Notes: generated by a model not told the origin, from the sequence alone. A stretch of DNA of 33,608 nt from an uncultured Bacteroidales bacterium (GCA_946404495.1 CAMJDT010000031.1:1-33608); one strand, 5' to 3'. Shown: positions 9,054-18,140, numbered from the stretch's first letter. Made by a program: numbers and translations.

Positions 9054-10422
9054 TGCGCATTATTTTTTCGGTAGTACCATCGGAGAAGAGGACGATATTG
9101 ATACCTCGCATCAGGTGAGGCCGCTTCATGCCGTCAATCGAGTAGATCGCGATGATATGACGTACGTCGCCGGTGGTACGAATCGGGTCGATGCCGGTCG
9201 GTTGGTCGTGCTGCATGAGCAGCAGACGGTAGTCCTCGATCGCGGTAGCGAGCCAGGCGGAGCGCTGGGTGAAGAAACTAATCGCCCGACTGAACTGCTG
9301 CGAGGCGGTAGGCACGGAGGTGCCGTAGAGGAGGTTGTCGCGACTGACAGCCGTATCCAATGCTGCCTCAAAGGGGGAAGACTGCAAGGCCGTCAGCGAA
9401 TCGATGAGTGCCGGTATCAGCGGTGCAACCACATCATCGTACTGGCGAACGAACTCGCGGATGACCGAATACTGACGAACGGTGATGAAGAAGGAATGAA
9501 ACCACCAGTGCGCGTGAATCCAGTCATTCACCACCTTGTGCGAACCCGAGAAATCCCAAGCACAGGCCAGTTGGATAGGCGAGGTGGGGAGGGTGTCGAA
9601 CTTGGTGAAATACATGTTACTGCCCGCGTAGTCATTGTCTCCGTTGATCTCATGCACCCAAACCCAACGCACGAACGACTCGATATCCATCAACGAGTCG
9701 AGGCAACCCTCGGGATTGCGGTACTGCTGCTCCATTTGATGAATAGCATCTGTGATATACGTATCCTGCCAGGGCAGCAGGTCGTCCGTGTCCGGATATT
9801 TGAGCGTGTAGTTGTAGTAATTAGGGAAGTAACTGGGGATATAGTAATCCTCGTTCCACCAGTAGGGGTCGTACTCGAAGATATAGCCGAGATTGGATAC
9901 GTTGATGCGGCATTTGGTGTTGCGTTTGACGTTCTCGCAAAGGATATAGAGTCCCAAGTCTTGGCCGTTCATCTCGAGCCAGACGTACTGCATCGCGGGT
10001 GTCCAGGGCATACCGGTCATCTCATTGAGCATATTGCCAGTCAGCGTCTGCAGCGAGTCCGACTGCAGCAGCACCCAATCCTTGTCCTTGTATTTGTTGT
10101 CATTGCCCCGAAAGAGCAGGTCTGCCTTCGATTGGAGCTTGATGCGGTAGGGTTTCTTCGTCAGGAAATTGGAGGTATTGCCACGTCGGCGAATCGTAAT
10201 GCCGGATTCACCTTTGAGATAATCCCCGCTGTCGTATATCGTTTGATTCTGTGGTGTAGTGATATAGAGCCTGCCGGGTACCGTATCCGGGTTGGCGATA
10301 GACCAGCTCGAACCGTCCGGTGATTGCACCCAATCACACGAAGGGAAGACGCTATCCACCGTCTGAATATGCCAGACCGGTATCTGCAGGGCCGTAACAA
10401 TTGTGAGTAGAAATTTCAGCAT
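9046..10422 (-). CDS. Second CotH-like kinase family protein with a sorting-type C-terminus
   Basis: This 458-residue paralogue of the other CotH-like protein lies on the opposite side of wecB. Shared blocks include [94 protein letters not shown] and CAWDFSGS. The short N-terminal hydrophobic segment (residues 1-14) looks like a signal peptide. The C-terminus ([20 protein letters not shown], ending TTEKIM) resembles the type-A T9SS sorting domains of Bacteroidales. The DNA just upstream of the ATG is a 7-bp repeat array. The pair probably arose by duplication; divergence is substantial. Catalytic activity is not shown. Confidence 0.83.
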   Translation of the reverse strand: MLKFLLTIVTALQIPVWHIQTVDSVFPSCDWVQSPDGSSWSIANPDTVPGRLYITTPQNQTIYDSGDYLKGESGITIRRRGNTSNFLTKKPYRIKLQSKADLLFRGNDNKYKDKDWVLLQSDSLQTLTGNMLNEMTGMPWTPAMQYVWLEMNGQDLGLYILCENVKRNTKCRINVSNLGYIFEYDPYWWNEDYYIPSYFPNYYNYTLKYPDTDDLLPWQDTYITDAIHQMEQQYRNPEGCLDSLMDIESFVRWVWVHEINGDNDYAGSNMYFTKFDTLPTSPIQLACAWDFSGSHKVVNDWIHAHWWFHSFFITVRQYSVIREFVRQYDDVVAPLIPALIDSLTALQSSPFEAALDTAVSRDNLLYGTSVPTASQQFSRAISFFTQRSAWLATAIEDYRLLLMQHDQPTGIDPIRTTGDVRHIIAIYSIDGMKRPHLMRGINIVLFSDGTTEKIMRND

Positions 10423-10427
10423 GTTAT

Positions 10428-10462
10428 AAATTTTAAATTTTAAATCTTAAATCTTAAATCTC
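10428..10462. repeat. 7-bp tandem repeat (aaatttt / aaatctt) at a gene junction
   Basis: Five consecutive units (two aaatttt, two aaatctt, one aaatctc) cover the end of the WbsX-like gene, including its stop codon, and the gap before the CotH-like ATG. The same unit family recurs at 24431-24465. Confidence 0.85.
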
Positions 10463-11595
10463 TTTATCGCCTCCAGATATCCTCGTCCGTAGCGGCTGTC
10501 GGGTTCGAGGTAGTTGCCTTCGGCCCACTCGTTCCACGATTTGATGATGACGATCTGATGTTCCTTCTGCTTATGCTTTACGCGCGCGAGGGCATCCTTG
10601 AGGTGCGCCGCCCAGCGTTCGGGGGTGCTGTTGAGGTAGATGCCCTCGGCCTTACCGACGCGCGGACTGCGGTCCCAGTCCGGCATGACGGTCGGGATGA
10701 CGTTCTCCCAGTTGTCCTCCGGCGGGAAGAACCCCTTGACCGCCTTCGCGTAGTCAAAATTGAGCGACGAGGCCAATCCCAGACGCACCAGTACGCGGTT
10801 CACAAGGCTGCGCACTTTGCCTACCGCCAGCATCTCGCCTCGGCGCTGACCGAGCGAGTTGACGCCGTCGAAACCGAGCGACAGGATATAACGATACAGC
10901 TCCGCGCTGCTGCGAAGATTCGGCAGGCATTTCTGCTCCGTGCCGTCCGCGGTGATGCGGTAGGTGAGCGTCGCCGGCGTCATGCCTACGAAATAGAATC
11001 CCGGAAGCCCTTCTTTCTTTGCCAGTTCCCGCCACACGCGCATCCAGGTGCGTACGTCCGCGAAATGGTAGCAGTCGTATACGAGGAACAGCAACCGTCC
11101 GTCCACGGTGATATAACGCTTATCGCGGAACGCATTGAGCAAGCTGTAGAAATGCTCACGGTAGTCCTCCTCGCCCTCGTAGCGTTGCTCCATCAGCATC
11201 TGCTCTTTTACATGGCGGGACGACTTCTCCCAGGTCTTGTTGCTCCAGCTGTGATTGGCCCAACAGAGGCAGAACGGGAAATCGGGTTCGCCGCTCTCGA
11301 CCACCTGTTGGAAGGGTTTCTCCAGCAGCTGCTTGCCGCGGCCGAACCAGTAATGGTAGTAGCAGAATCCCTCGATGCCCGCCTCGCGCGCCAAGGCTGC
11401 CTGCTTCTTTCGCACCTCGGGGTCGAGTAGGTTGTAGTAACCCAACTCGGTTGGCACACGAGGCTGCTCGTGACCCGCGAACAAAGGCTTCGCCTTACGA
11501 ACATTCGTCCACTCGGTGAATCCCTCGCCCCACCACGCATCGTTCTCCTTGATGCGGTGGAATTGCGGTAAATATAATGCAATCAGTCGTGCCAT
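10447..11595 (-). CDS. WbsX-type glycosyltransferase (GH99-like fold)
   Basis: This 382-residue protein matches the WbsX family (PF14307), seen in O-antigen and capsule clusters and related to GH99-like TIM-barrel proteins. Recognisable blocks are ALYLPQFHRIKENDAWWGEG, FTEWTNVRKAKPLF, GYYNLLDPEVR, GIEGFCYYHYWFGRGK, FPFCLCWANHSWS and the C-terminal hallmark IKSWNEWAEGNYLEPD followed by GRGYLEA. The family is assigned to polysaccharide synthesis, but its exact reaction is not well established. The gene has its own promoter (11612-11642), whose -7 box includes the stop codon of the upstream polymerase gene. The leader to the ATG would be about ten bases. Confidence 0.9.
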   Translation of the reverse strand: MARLIALYLPQFHRIKENDAWWGEGFTEWTNVRKAKPLFAGHEQPRVPTELGYYNLLDPEVRKKQAALAREAGIEGFCYYHYWFGRGKQLLEKPFQQVVESGEPDFPFCLCWANHSWSNKTWEKSSRHVKEQMLMEQRYEGEEDYREHFYSLLNAFRDKRYITVDGRLLFLVYDCYHFADVRTWMRVWRELAKKEGLPGFYFVGMTPATLTYRITADGTEQKCLPNLRSSAELYRYILSLGFDGVNSLGQRRGEMLAVGKVRSLVNRVLVRLGLASSLNFDYAKAVKGFFPPEDNWENVIPTVMPDWDRSPRVGKAEGIYLNSTPERWAAHLKDALARVKHKQKEHQIVIIKSWNEWAEGNYLEPDSRYGRGYLEAIKRFKI

Positions 11596-11611
11596 CTTAG
11601 TAAAAAACTTG

Positions 11612-11642
11612 CAAAGTTACGCATTTTTTTTGACTTGTGCAA
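11612..11642 (-). promoter_or_regulatory. Bacteroidota-type promoter for the WbsX-like gene and operon
   Basis: Read on the minus strand, TTG (11642-11640) and TAACTTTG (11619-11612) are separated by 20 bases, matching the Bacteroidota -33/-7 consensus. The first three bases of the -7 box are the TAA stop of the polymerase gene. The expected start of transcription is near 11605. Confidence 0.75.
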
Positions 11643-12909
11643 ATATTTTGGTGGAAAAATACAGTAGTAACAGGCATATCAGCCTCAAGCCGGCCGTGTC
11701 GGCGTAGCCGTAGAGCCAGAATCCGCCTTGCATGCATATGCACGTTACCATATAGAGCAGCAGCATCTGATGGAAGGCAATCGTGCCTCCCGTAGGCTGC
11801 TCGGGATCGGTCTTCGGGCGGGTAGCCAGTACAACCCAGCAGTTGAAGACGATGAAGATCAGCACCGCCTTCCAGGGCCCGAAGTCAAGGGTGAAGTCGC
11901 CGACGAAGGTGTAGAAGATGTTATCATCCATCTTCAGGTCGGGGTATTTGTCGCGCCGCTCCTGGTAGTTCTTGGGCGTGTTATAGGGGTCGATGACGCG
12001 CTTGAAGAGGTTCATCGTCCGATCGCCGTAGCGGATACCGCCGGCATCGAGGCCGTAGTTATTGAAGTTGAGGTTGGCCTGCCCGATATAATACACCACC
12101 GAACCTGCCGCTCCGCCCTGACGCTGGTCGAAACGGCTCAAGGTGATCGCCGCTAAGGGCAGACTGAGTCCGACGACTACGCACACGATCGCTACGTTGA
12201 CCCACCTACGGATACGCTCCGACAGGAATCGTCGCATCAGGAAGAAGGCCCCGAATAGCGTTAGCAGCGTTGTGATCGTATTGCTGCGAAGACCGCTCAT
12301 GATCGGCGTCAAGAGCACGATGACAATTGCGATTGACAGTCCCGCTATCAGCCACGGATGCCGCTCCTTGAGACTGAGGTAGTAGAAGAAGAGCAGTAAG
12401 GCGATATCCGTAAAGGCGTTGAGGATAATACTCGGGATATTGCTGATGCCCGAACCGGCTTCGGCCGACTCCTCTAACATCTCGGAGTAGAGCTCCTTGC
12501 CGGCCGAACTGTCGTGCAAGAGGTTCATGAAACTGCCGTCCTGCAGGTGCCGGATGACGAGCGGGATACATAGTAAGGCTGATAGGATGATCAGTATGCT
12601 CGTCGCATTCACGATCCACATCGCGGGGGGATTGATCTCGCTTACTTCTGTTCGGTGAAAGCGCCTTAGCGGCCAGAGTGCCAGCATCAGCATCGCATAC
12701 AGGTACACAAACGGACCGAATCGCATCGGCAGAAACGTGTAGTATTCCCCGTTGGCGGATTGCTTGAACAGAATGATCGAGAAAACGGCATAGCAGATGT
12801 AAGACACGATAATGAGCCAACCGGCGTCGCGCTCACGCCCGCGCGTGCGGTACACCACGAGGGTCAGTACCCACACCAGCAGATATCCTATCAACCACAA
12901 GTAACTCAT
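11617..12909 (-). CDS. Wzy-like O-antigen / oligosaccharide repeat-unit polymerase
   Basis: This 430-residue polytopic inner-membrane protein has about ten to twelve hydrophobic segments, starting with YLWLIGYLLVWVLTLVVY. It has a large periplasmic-type loop around residues 260-340 containing GQANLNFNNYGLD, RTMNLFKRVIDPYNTP and FYTFVGDFTLDFGPW. The latter, an aromatic- and Gly-rich patch before a membrane segment, is typical of Wzy/EpsG-like polymerases. These proteins join lipid-linked repeat units in the periplasm. Sequence conservation in this class is weak, so the call rests on topology, the loop pattern and position at the head of a glycan operon. It is preceded by its own promoter at 12981-13011. 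Confidence 0.8.
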   Translation of the reverse strand: MSYLWLIGYLLVWVLTLVVYRTRGRERDAGWLIIVSYICYAVFSIILFKQSANGEYYTFLPMRFGPFVYLYAMLMLALWPLRRFHRTEVSEINPPAMWIVNATSILIILSALLCIPLVIRHLQDGSFMNLLHDSSAGKELYSEMLEESAEAGSGISNIPSIILNAFTDIALLLFFYYLSLKERHPWLIAGLSIAIVIVLLTPIMSGLRSNTITTLLTLFGAFFLMRRFLSERIRRWVNVAIVCVVVGLSLPLAAITLSRFDQRQGGAAGSVVYYIGQANLNFNNYGLDAGGIRYGDRTMNLFKRVIDPYNTPKNYQERRDKYPDLKMDDNIFYTFVGDFTLDFGPWKAVLIFIVFNCWVVLATRPKTDPEQPTGGTIAFHQMLLLYMVTCICMQGGFWLYGYADTAGLRLICLLLLYFSTKIFAQVKKNA

Positions 12910-12980
12910 TGCCTTATTTTTCGGTTCGCTCTATCGTGCATTTTTTGCCTCGCGCGCTACGCGCCCGCACGAAAAGCCTG

Positions 12981-13011
12981 CAAAATTACAAAAAAATACG
13001 CATATGTACAA
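12981..13011 (-). promoter_or_regulatory. Bacteroidota-type promoter of the polysaccharide operon
   Basis: On the minus strand TTG (13011-13009) and TAATTTTG (12988-12981) lie 20 bases apart. Transcription would start near 12974, giving a leader of about 65 bases before the polymerase ATG. The remaining intergenic DNA toward the tRNA-Gln promoter is AT-rich and shows nothing else. Confidence 0.78.
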
Positions 13012-13038
13012 ATTTTTTTCATTTTTTTGCCAAAAAAT

Positions 13039-13069
13039 TTGCATATATTAAAAAAAAGCAGTACTTTTG
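13039..13069 (+). promoter_or_regulatory. Bacteroidota-type promoter of tRNA-Gln / tRNA-Ser
   Basis: TTG (13039-13041) and TACTTTTG (13062-13069) are spaced by 20 bases. The expected start is near 13076, about 17 bases before tRNA-Gln. The segment 13050-13071 is identical to 18000-18021 in the tRNA-Lys promoter. Confidence 0.82.
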
Positions 13070-13092
13070 CACCCGCTTTTGAAGAAAAGCCC

Positions 13093-13163
13093 TGCTCAAT
13101 GGTGTAATGGTAGCACTACAGATTCTGGTTCTGTCTGTCTGGGTTCGAGTCCTGGTTGAGCAA
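13093..13163 (+). tRNA. tRNA-Gln (anticodon CTG)
   Basis: This is a 71-base cloverleaf. The acceptor arms TGCTCAA and TTGAGCA pair, with discriminator A. The anticodon stem ACAGA/TCTGT encloses the loop TTCTGGT, giving anticodon CTG for CAG codons. The T arm is CTGGG-TTCGAGT-CCTGG (first G replaced by the paired C-G pattern seen here). CCA is not encoded. It is followed 24 bases later by tRNA-Ser, probably in one transcript. Confidence 0.95.
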
Positions 13164-13187
13164 CTGAGAAGGTTTGACAAACACCGA

Positions 13188-13273
<86 letters not shown>

Positions 13274-13274
<1 letters not shown>

Positions 13275-13343
13275 CAAAGAAAAAATGACGATTTGTCTGT
13301 CTGAGTTTACTCAAGCAAGCAAATCGTTCTTTTTTTTCTTTGC
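13274..13343. terminator. Long stem-loop terminator between convergent genes
   Basis: The stem GCAAAGAAAAAA..ACGATTTG (13274-13295) pairs with CAAATCGT..CTTTGC (13320-13343). An inner TGAG/CTCA hairpin lies in the loop. The run of T at 13328-13337 serves the plus-strand tRNA transcript and the A-run on the other arm could serve the minus strand. It separates tRNA-Ser from the convergent DUF3667-type gene. Confidence 0.8.
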
Positions 13344-13393
13344 ACAGGATGCCGTCGGCAGACTGTGGGGATTACGAAGAAATCCCCCTTTCT

Positions 13394-14173
13394 TTACATC
13401 CCACTCAGCAGTATCCCTGTAATGATGAGCAGAATGATGATGACAATACTCAGTGCTGAGCAGATCATCAGCCGCCAGAAGGTTCCCCAGTAGCTATAGC
13501 CGAAGAGCTGCTTGTAGGTTGCGTAGGTATAGCCGGCGGTCAGCACTACGGAGATCGCATGCGATTCGACAAAGATGGAGGAGAAGATGAAGGACAGGAG
13601 CGCCAGATAGACCTGTATGAAGAAACCCTCCGGGATCGTGTGATTGGGGTAGCGGGGTGCCTTGCGGAAGAGGATCCACGTCGGCAGGATAAAGAGGCAA
13701 CCGGTGAGCAGGGCATTGATATTCTCATGGTTGTCGAGCCAGTTGATCGCGAAGTCCAGATAGTAGTAGCCGGAGTTGGATATCTCGCGTTCCGGCGCGG
13801 GGAAGAAATACTGAATCAGCGCGACTACGGCCGCTACGATGAAGAGCAACTTAACGGGCGGATAACTGACCTGCCGCTTGCCGCTAATGAAATCGCGCAC
13901 GAGGTAGCCCGGTCGCCACAGCAGTTGCCACAGCGTATAGATGGCCGAGCGCGACTCGATGCCCCACAACTGACCGAAGCCTTGCCACATCGTGATCCAC
14001 GTGATACGTCCCTGTCCGACAGGTTGCGAGCAGACCGGACAGTAGTTGCCCTGAAACCTGTGTCCGCAGTTCTTGCAGACATGCTTGGTCTTGCCCGGGC
14101 GTTGGTACGTGATCGGTTGCTCTTGCCAGGCTCGGAACGACTGCCATTTATCACGGAAAAAACCTTGCTTCAT
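13394..14173 (-). CDS. DUF3667-type zinc-ribbon membrane protein
   Basis: This 259-residue protein has an N-terminal zinc ribbon (CKNCGHRFQGNYCPVC, about residues 33-48), a conserved middle (TLWQLLWRPGYLVRDFISGKR followed by VSYPPVKLLF) and four to five C-terminal membrane segments. This matches the DUF3667 family, common in Bacteroidota and of unknown function. Its ATG overlaps the stop of the upstream TPR gene by four bases, so translation is probably coupled. It is the last gene of the ispG-pfp-TPR operon and ends just before a bidirectional terminator. Confidence 0.85.
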   Translation of the reverse strand: MKQGFFRDKWQSFRAWQEQPITYQRPGKTKHVCKNCGHRFQGNYCPVCSQPVGQGRITWITMWQGFGQLWGIESRSAIYTLWQLLWRPGYLVRDFISGKRQVSYPPVKLLFIVAAVVALIQYFFPAPEREISNSGYYYLDFAINWLDNHENINALLTGCLFILPTWILFRKAPRYPNHTIPEGFFIQVYLALLSFIFSSIFVESHAISVVLTAGYTYATYKQLFGYSYWGTFWRLMICSALSIVIIILLIITGILLSGM

Positions 14174-14904
14174 TTTCTTCGCTTATTGAGTTCCGGCAGA
14201 TAGACGCGTTTGACGTAGTCGAAGTCGGGATGTTCGCGCAGAATGGCCTGACATTTTTGGTAGGCTTTCTCGGTGTTTCCGAGTTTATCGTAGCACTGCG
14301 CGATGCATAGCTGCAGGGCGGGGTAGTTCCACAGATAGTGCCAAATGCCCTGTTGCTGCATGATACGTTCGGCTTTCTCAAAGAGCAGCATCGCTTCCTC
14401 CTTGTTGCCTCCGAAGGCGCGGGGGGCGTAGAAATAGACGTTACCTTTGAGCAGCAGCGCGATCGGGTTCTCGCTGTCGAGGTCCACGGCCTGTTTGGCC
14501 AGCCTAAAGGACTGCAAGCCGGAGGAGAACAGTTTCTTCTTATCTAAAAGGTACGCGTACGCGTGCGCCGCGCACATATAAGAGGCATAGAGGGATGGCG
14601 TGAGTTGCGATTGCTCTTCCGCCAGATGCCGCATATAGCGATTCAGGTATTGTTGCGCCGAGGGGTCGTTGCGGTCGGCCAAAAACGGCACGTAGCCGTA
14701 TTCATAGTTAATGAGCCGGAGACGCTCAGCATGTGTGAGGTGCGTCCAGTTAGTGGTGTCGAGATAGGTTTTCCACAGTGTGAGTTGTCCGTCCATGTAG
14801 CTTAGGTACAACTCCTCATCGGTCTGAGCACGGAGCGCCGTACTCAAACCGAAGAGGATAGTTGCTACGCAGCAGAAACGAACGAGTAAGTGCTTATTTC
14901 TCAT
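14170..14904 (-). CDS. Secreted tetratricopeptide-type protein
   Basis: This 244-residue protein has a signal peptide (hydrophobic stretch about 8-26, cleavage likely after LRAQ) and helical repeats. The segments around [34 protein letters not shown] and [20 protein letters not shown] read as TPR units. It is likely a periplasmic scaffold protein; the partner is unknown. The start ATG lies within the last codons of pfp (overlap 11 bases) and the stop overlaps the next ATG, so the three genes are tightly coupled. Confidence 0.75.
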   Translation of the reverse strand: MRNKHLLVRFCCVATILFGLSTALRAQTDEELYLSYMDGQLTLWKTYLDTTNWTHLTHAERLRLINYEYGYVPFLADRNDPSAQQYLNRYMRHLAEEQSQLTPSLYASYMCAAHAYAYLLDKKKLFSSGLQSFRLAKQAVDLDSENPIALLLKGNVYFYAPRAFGGNKEEAMLLFEKAERIMQQQGIWHYLWNYPALQLCIAQCYDKLGNTEKAYQKCQAILREHPDFDYVKRVYLPELNKRRK

Positions 14905-16558
14905 GTTCGAGTTTCAGGGTGCGAGTAGGTTGGTTACATACCTCCGAGGGACCGTAGTATTGGATCGGTCCCGGGTAGATATACGATGTCTCGGAGTTCG
15001 CCCACAGCTCGCGGTTGAGCTTGAAGAAGAGGAACGGACGTCCGTTGAGGTCCACGAGTGCCTTTTGGATCACGGGTTTGGCCTTACCGTTACGACGCTC
15101 GATATTCATCAGCATCGTGATCGGGCAACCGCCGGCTTGCCATTCGGCAGCGGGAGCGGTGAGGTTGCGTACGACGGCCATATATCCGGTCTTGCCTGCA
15201 GCGATGAGTCCGGCAGCGGTCTGACCGAGGCTGTAGGTGTAGTCGGCATCGAAATTGGACGGGATAGCGCAGCGACCTTCGTAGCCGAAGAAGTGGTTCT
15301 GCGAAGCGAACTTACCGTGGTAGGTACCCTCGGCCGTCATCTTAGCCAGGCGCTTGCGTACCATCTCGATGAGCAGTTTCTCGGTCTCGATGAGGCTGAC
15401 CTGTACGTTTCCGTGAGGATCGCGATCCATGGTGAGCTGTTTGGCGATCGGACGCGGCAGCGAGCGGTAGAGTTCGCGGGCGGTGTCCGAGAGAGCCGAC
15501 TTGACGTACTCACGCTTGATGTCGTCACCCTCGAGGGCTACGAACTCTTCGTTGTTGGCCAAGAGATCGTTTAGTTCCTGAATCAACGATTTCATCGCGG
15601 GGATGAACTCGATGAGTCCTTCGGGAATGAGTACCGTACCGAAGTTCAGTCCCTTCTCCGAACGGGCTACGATGACCTTGCAGATATCGTCCACGATGTC
15701 GTTCAGCGTCATGTTGTTGGCCTGTACTTCCTCCGAGATAATGCAGATGTTGGGTTGGCTCTGCAGGGCGCACTCCAGTGCGATGTGGCTGGCCGAACGT
15801 CCCATCAGACGGATGAAGTGCCAGTATTTCTTAGCCGAGTTGGCGTCGCGCTGGATGTTACCGATGAGCTCCGAATAGGTCTTGCAGGCGGTGTCGAAAC
15901 CGAAGGAGGTCTCAATCATCTCGTTCTTGAGGTCGCCGTCGATGGTCTTGGGGCAACCGATGACCTGGATGCCGCAGTTCTTCTGACTGTAGTACTCCGC
16001 CAGCACGCAGGCGTTGGTGTTGGAGTCGTCACCACCGATGATGACGATCGCGGTGATACCCAACTCGTGGCAGATCTCGATACCGCTGTCGAACTGTTCG
16101 GTCTTCTCCAGTTTGGTACGTCCGCTACCGATGATATCAAAACCGCCGGTGTTGCGATACTCGTCGATGACCTGGTCGGTCAGCAGTTTGTACTTGTGGT
16201 CCACGAGACCGCTCGGGCCGCCCAGAAATCCGTACAATTGGTTCTTGGGGTTGAGTTTCTTCAGCGCGTCAAAGAGTCCGCAAATGACGTTGTGACCGCC
16301 GGGAGCCTGCCCTCCGGAGAGGATGACGCCTACGCTAATCGGTTTGTCGGTGTGCACGGGGATGTCACCTTTCTTGGCGGGTTCAAAACGGAGGAAAGGC
16401 ATGCCGTAGGTGTTGGGGAAGAGACGTTTGATCTCCTCCTGATCGGCTACGGACTCGGTGTTCTTACCCTCGCGAAGGGCTACGTGACCCAATAGCGCAA
16501 CGGGCATCTTGGGCAGATACGATTGACGTGCAATTTGTAATGGTGATTTGTTAAGCAT
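14894..16558 (-). CDS. pfp: Pyrophosphate-dependent 6-phosphofructokinase (long PFP type)
   Basis: Diphosphate-fructose-6-phosphate 1-phosphotransferase reversibly makes fructose 1,6-bisphosphate from fructose 6-phosphate using PPi in the cytoplasm. The 554-residue protein has [10 protein letters not shown] at 81-90, the PPi-selecting GGDDSN at 175-180 (Asp in place of the ATP-type Gly) and the catalytic PKTIDGDL at 203-210. [11 protein letters not shown] and FFGYEGRC follow in the sugar-binding half. Length and motifs fit the long group also found in plants and spirochaetes. It lies 45 bases downstream of ispG with no promoter match between them. Confidence 0.95.
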   Translation of the reverse strand: MLNKSPLQIARQSYLPKMPVALLGHVALREGKNTESVADQEEIKRLFPNTYGMPFLRFEPAKKGDIPVHTDKPISVGVILSGGQAPGGHNVICGLFDALKKLNPKNQLYGFLGGPSGLVDHKYKLLTDQVIDEYRNTGGFDIIGSGRTKLEKTEQFDSGIEICHELGITAIVIIGGDDSNTNACVLAEYYSQKNCGIQVIGCPKTIDGDLKNEMIETSFGFDTACKTYSELIGNIQRDANSAKKYWHFIRLMGRSASHIALECALQSQPNICIISEEVQANNMTLNDIVDDICKVIVARSEKGLNFGTVLIPEGLIEFIPAMKSLIQELNDLLANNEEFVALEGDDIKREYVKSALSDTARELYRSLPRPIAKQLTMDRDPHGNVQVSLIETEKLLIEMVRKRLAKMTAEGTYHGKFASQNHFFGYEGRCAIPSNFDADYTYSLGQTAAGLIAAGKTGYMAVVRNLTAPAAEWQAGGCPITMLMNIERRNGKAKPVIQKALVDLNGRPFLFFKLNRELWANSETSYIYPGPIQYYGPSEVCNQPTRTLKLEHEK

Positions 16559-16603
16559 AAATGTTTTGTTGTTTTTATATATTTTTTTTGTACCAATATT
16601 TTC

Positions 16604-17950
16604 TCAGGGATTATCCTCCCGAATGAGTTGCAGCAGGCGTTCTACGGCCTGTTCTTGCGGGATATTCTTGAGGATACACTCTTTCTTGCGATAGAGGCTG
16701 ATGCGGTCTCGTCCTGCCCCTACGTATCCGTAGTCGGCATCTGCCATCTCGCCGGGACCGTTGACAATGCAACCCATAATTGCTATCTTGAGCGGTCGTT
16801 GGTCGTTGGTCGTTTGTCGTTGGAACGCTTGTTTTACTTGGGCAACGGTTTGCTGTAGGTCGAACATCGTGCGTCCGCAGCCCGGGCAGGATACGAACTC
16901 GGTCTTATAGCGACGGAGTCCTGCCGCCTGCAGGATGTCTTTGCTCAGCGTCTCGGCAAGGTCTTGCATCGCCGTGCAGGTCGGACGGATGATGAGTTCC
17001 GTGCAGCCCTGATCCCAGAGCAGGTGTCCGCACTCGGCAGCGGCGTGCAGGGCGAGCAGCTGTGCGTCGTCCTCCGCGCAGGTGTAGATGAGCGTGTGGC
17101 CCTCGATCTCTGCCTGATTCTGGGTGTAGCGCAGGCTCTTAGGGTCGGTAAAGTATTCCACCAACTCGCGTGCTACGGGCAGTTCCGCCTCCGGCTCTTC
17201 GCTTAGGCTGACGCGTACCGTATCGCCGATACCGTCTGCCAGCAGCGCACCTATACCTACTGCCGATTTGATGCGTCCGTCCTCGCCTTCGCCGGCTTCC
17301 GTCACGCCCAAGTGCAGCGGGAAATGCATATCTTCTTTGTCCATCGCCTCCACGAGCATTCGTACGGTCGTGACCATAATACGCGTGTCGGAGGCCTTGA
17401 TGCTGAGGACGATATCGCGGAAGTCCTGCTCCACAGCGATACGCAGAAACTCCATGCAGGAGGCGGTCATCCCCTCGGGCGTGTCGCCGTACTGCTGCAT
17501 GATCCTTGGCGAGAGACTGCCGTGATTGACGCCGATGCGAAGAGCGGTCTTGTGCTCCTTGCACAGCGCAATCAAGCGGGTGAAGCGCACGCGTATCTCC
17601 TCCTCCGTGGGGGCATAGTTGCCCGGATTGATACGCACCTTATCCGCCACGAGGGCTGCCGCGTCGGCTACGTCGGAGCGGAAATGTACGTCCGCCACGA
17701 GAGGCAGATCTTTTACCGCCGCCTTGATCTCAGCCAATGCCTCCACCTCGCGAATACCTTGCGTCGTATAGCGGAACAGCTCCGCTCCCGCTGCCTGACA
17801 CCTCCGGGCTTGGGCTATCGAGAGCTCCACATCCGTCGTGTGCGTGTTCGCCATCGTCTGCAGACGAATCGGATAGTCGGAACCGATAAGAAGGTCACCT
17901 ACGCGCGTCGTTGAGGTCCTTCTGCGGGCATATTTGGGATAAAAATGCAT
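16604..17950 (-). CDS. ispG: 4-hydroxy-3-methylbut-2-enyl diphosphate synthase (IspG/GcpE), compact form
   Basis: IspG is the [4Fe-4S] enzyme that converts MEcPP to HMBPP in the MEP isoprenoid pathway. Starting at the ATG at 17950 (MHFYPKYARRRT) gives 448 residues; an upstream in-frame ATG at 17983 is not family-like. The TIM barrel carries RLQTMANTHTTD, VADVHF, VRINPGN, IGVNHGSLS, SIKASD and LGVTEAGEG. The cluster ligands are C355, C358 (CPGCGRT), C394 and E401 (CIVNGPGE). A segment of about 80 residues (265-345) between the two halves corresponds to the inserted domain of Bacteroidota IspG, but as I recall those are usually around 600 residues, so this one is short. A 7-bp repeat encodes TTNDQRP before the last Cys. 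It heads the pfp operon. Confidence 0.95.
   Translation of the reverse strand: MHFYPKYARRRTSTTRVGDLLIGSDYPIRLQTMANTHTTDVELSIAQARRCQAAGAELFRYTTQGIREVEALAEIKAAVKDLPLVADVHFRSDVADAAALVADKVRINPGNYAPTEEEIRVRFTRLIALCKEHKTALRIGVNHGSLSPRIMQQYGDTPEGMTASCMEFLRIAVEQDFRDIVLSIKASDTRIMVTTVRMLVEAMDKEDMHFPLHLGVTEAGEGEDGRIKSAVGIGALLADGIGDTVRVSLSEEPEAELPVARELVEYFTDPKSLRYTQNQAEIEGHTLIYTCAEDDAQLLALHAAAECGHLLWDQGCTELIIRPTCTAMQDLAETLSKDILQAAGLRRYKTEFVSCPGCGRTMFDLQQTVAQVKQAFQRQTTNDQRPLKIAIMGCIVNGPGEMADADYGYVGAGRDRISLYRKKECILKNIPQEQAVERLLQLIREDNP
16793..16820. repeat. 7-bp tandem repeat inside ispG
   Basis: Four units (cggtcgt, tggtcgt, tggtcgt, ttgtcgt) run head to tail. On the coding strand they are read as QTTNDQRP in a loop just before the strand carrying the third cluster cysteine. 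Fifteen bases match the glycosyltransferase array at 5864-5898 exactly, and the frame is the same. Confidence 0.9.
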
Positions 17951-17988
17951 TATTTTGGCTTTAAACTTTAATTTTTTTGTCAAAATAT

Positions 17989-18019
17989 TTGGTCATGTCA
18001 AAAAAAAGCAGTACTTTTG
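17989..18019 (+). promoter_or_regulatory. Bacteroidota-type promoter of tRNA-Lys
   Basis: TTG (17989-17991) and TACTTTTG (18012-18019) are 20 bases apart, with transcription expected near 18026. The region between ispG and tRNA-Lys holds this promoter; no exact promoter match was found for the divergent ispG operon. Confidence 0.8.
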
Positions 18020-18067
18020 CAGCCGCTTTCGCGAAATGGTGATGATTTGTCCCTTCGCCGAACGCGA

Positions 18068-18140
18068 GAATCAGTAGCTCAGCAGGTAGAGCACATCCCT
18101 TTTAAGGATGGGGTCCTGGGTTCGAGCCCCAGCTGGTTCA
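18068..18140 (+). tRNA. tRNA-Lys (anticodon TTT)
   Basis: This is a 73-base cloverleaf. The acceptor arms GAATCAG and CTGGTTC pair with one G-T, and the discriminator is A. The anticodon stem CATCC/GGATG encloses CTTTTAA, giving anticodon TTT. The T arm is CTGGG-TTCGAGC-CCCAG. CCA is not encoded. It is followed directly by a hairpin terminator. Confidence 0.96.

Noticed and set aside
9181..9215. Third ACGACCA-type heptamer array in the CotH-like gene
   Set aside because: Only two loosely similar units (ggtcggttggtcgt) are present and the period is not maintained.
17950..17983. Longer IspG N-terminus starting MTKKLKFKAK
   Set aside because: The extra 11 residues are basic and not family-like; MHFYPKYARR at 17950 is a better start.
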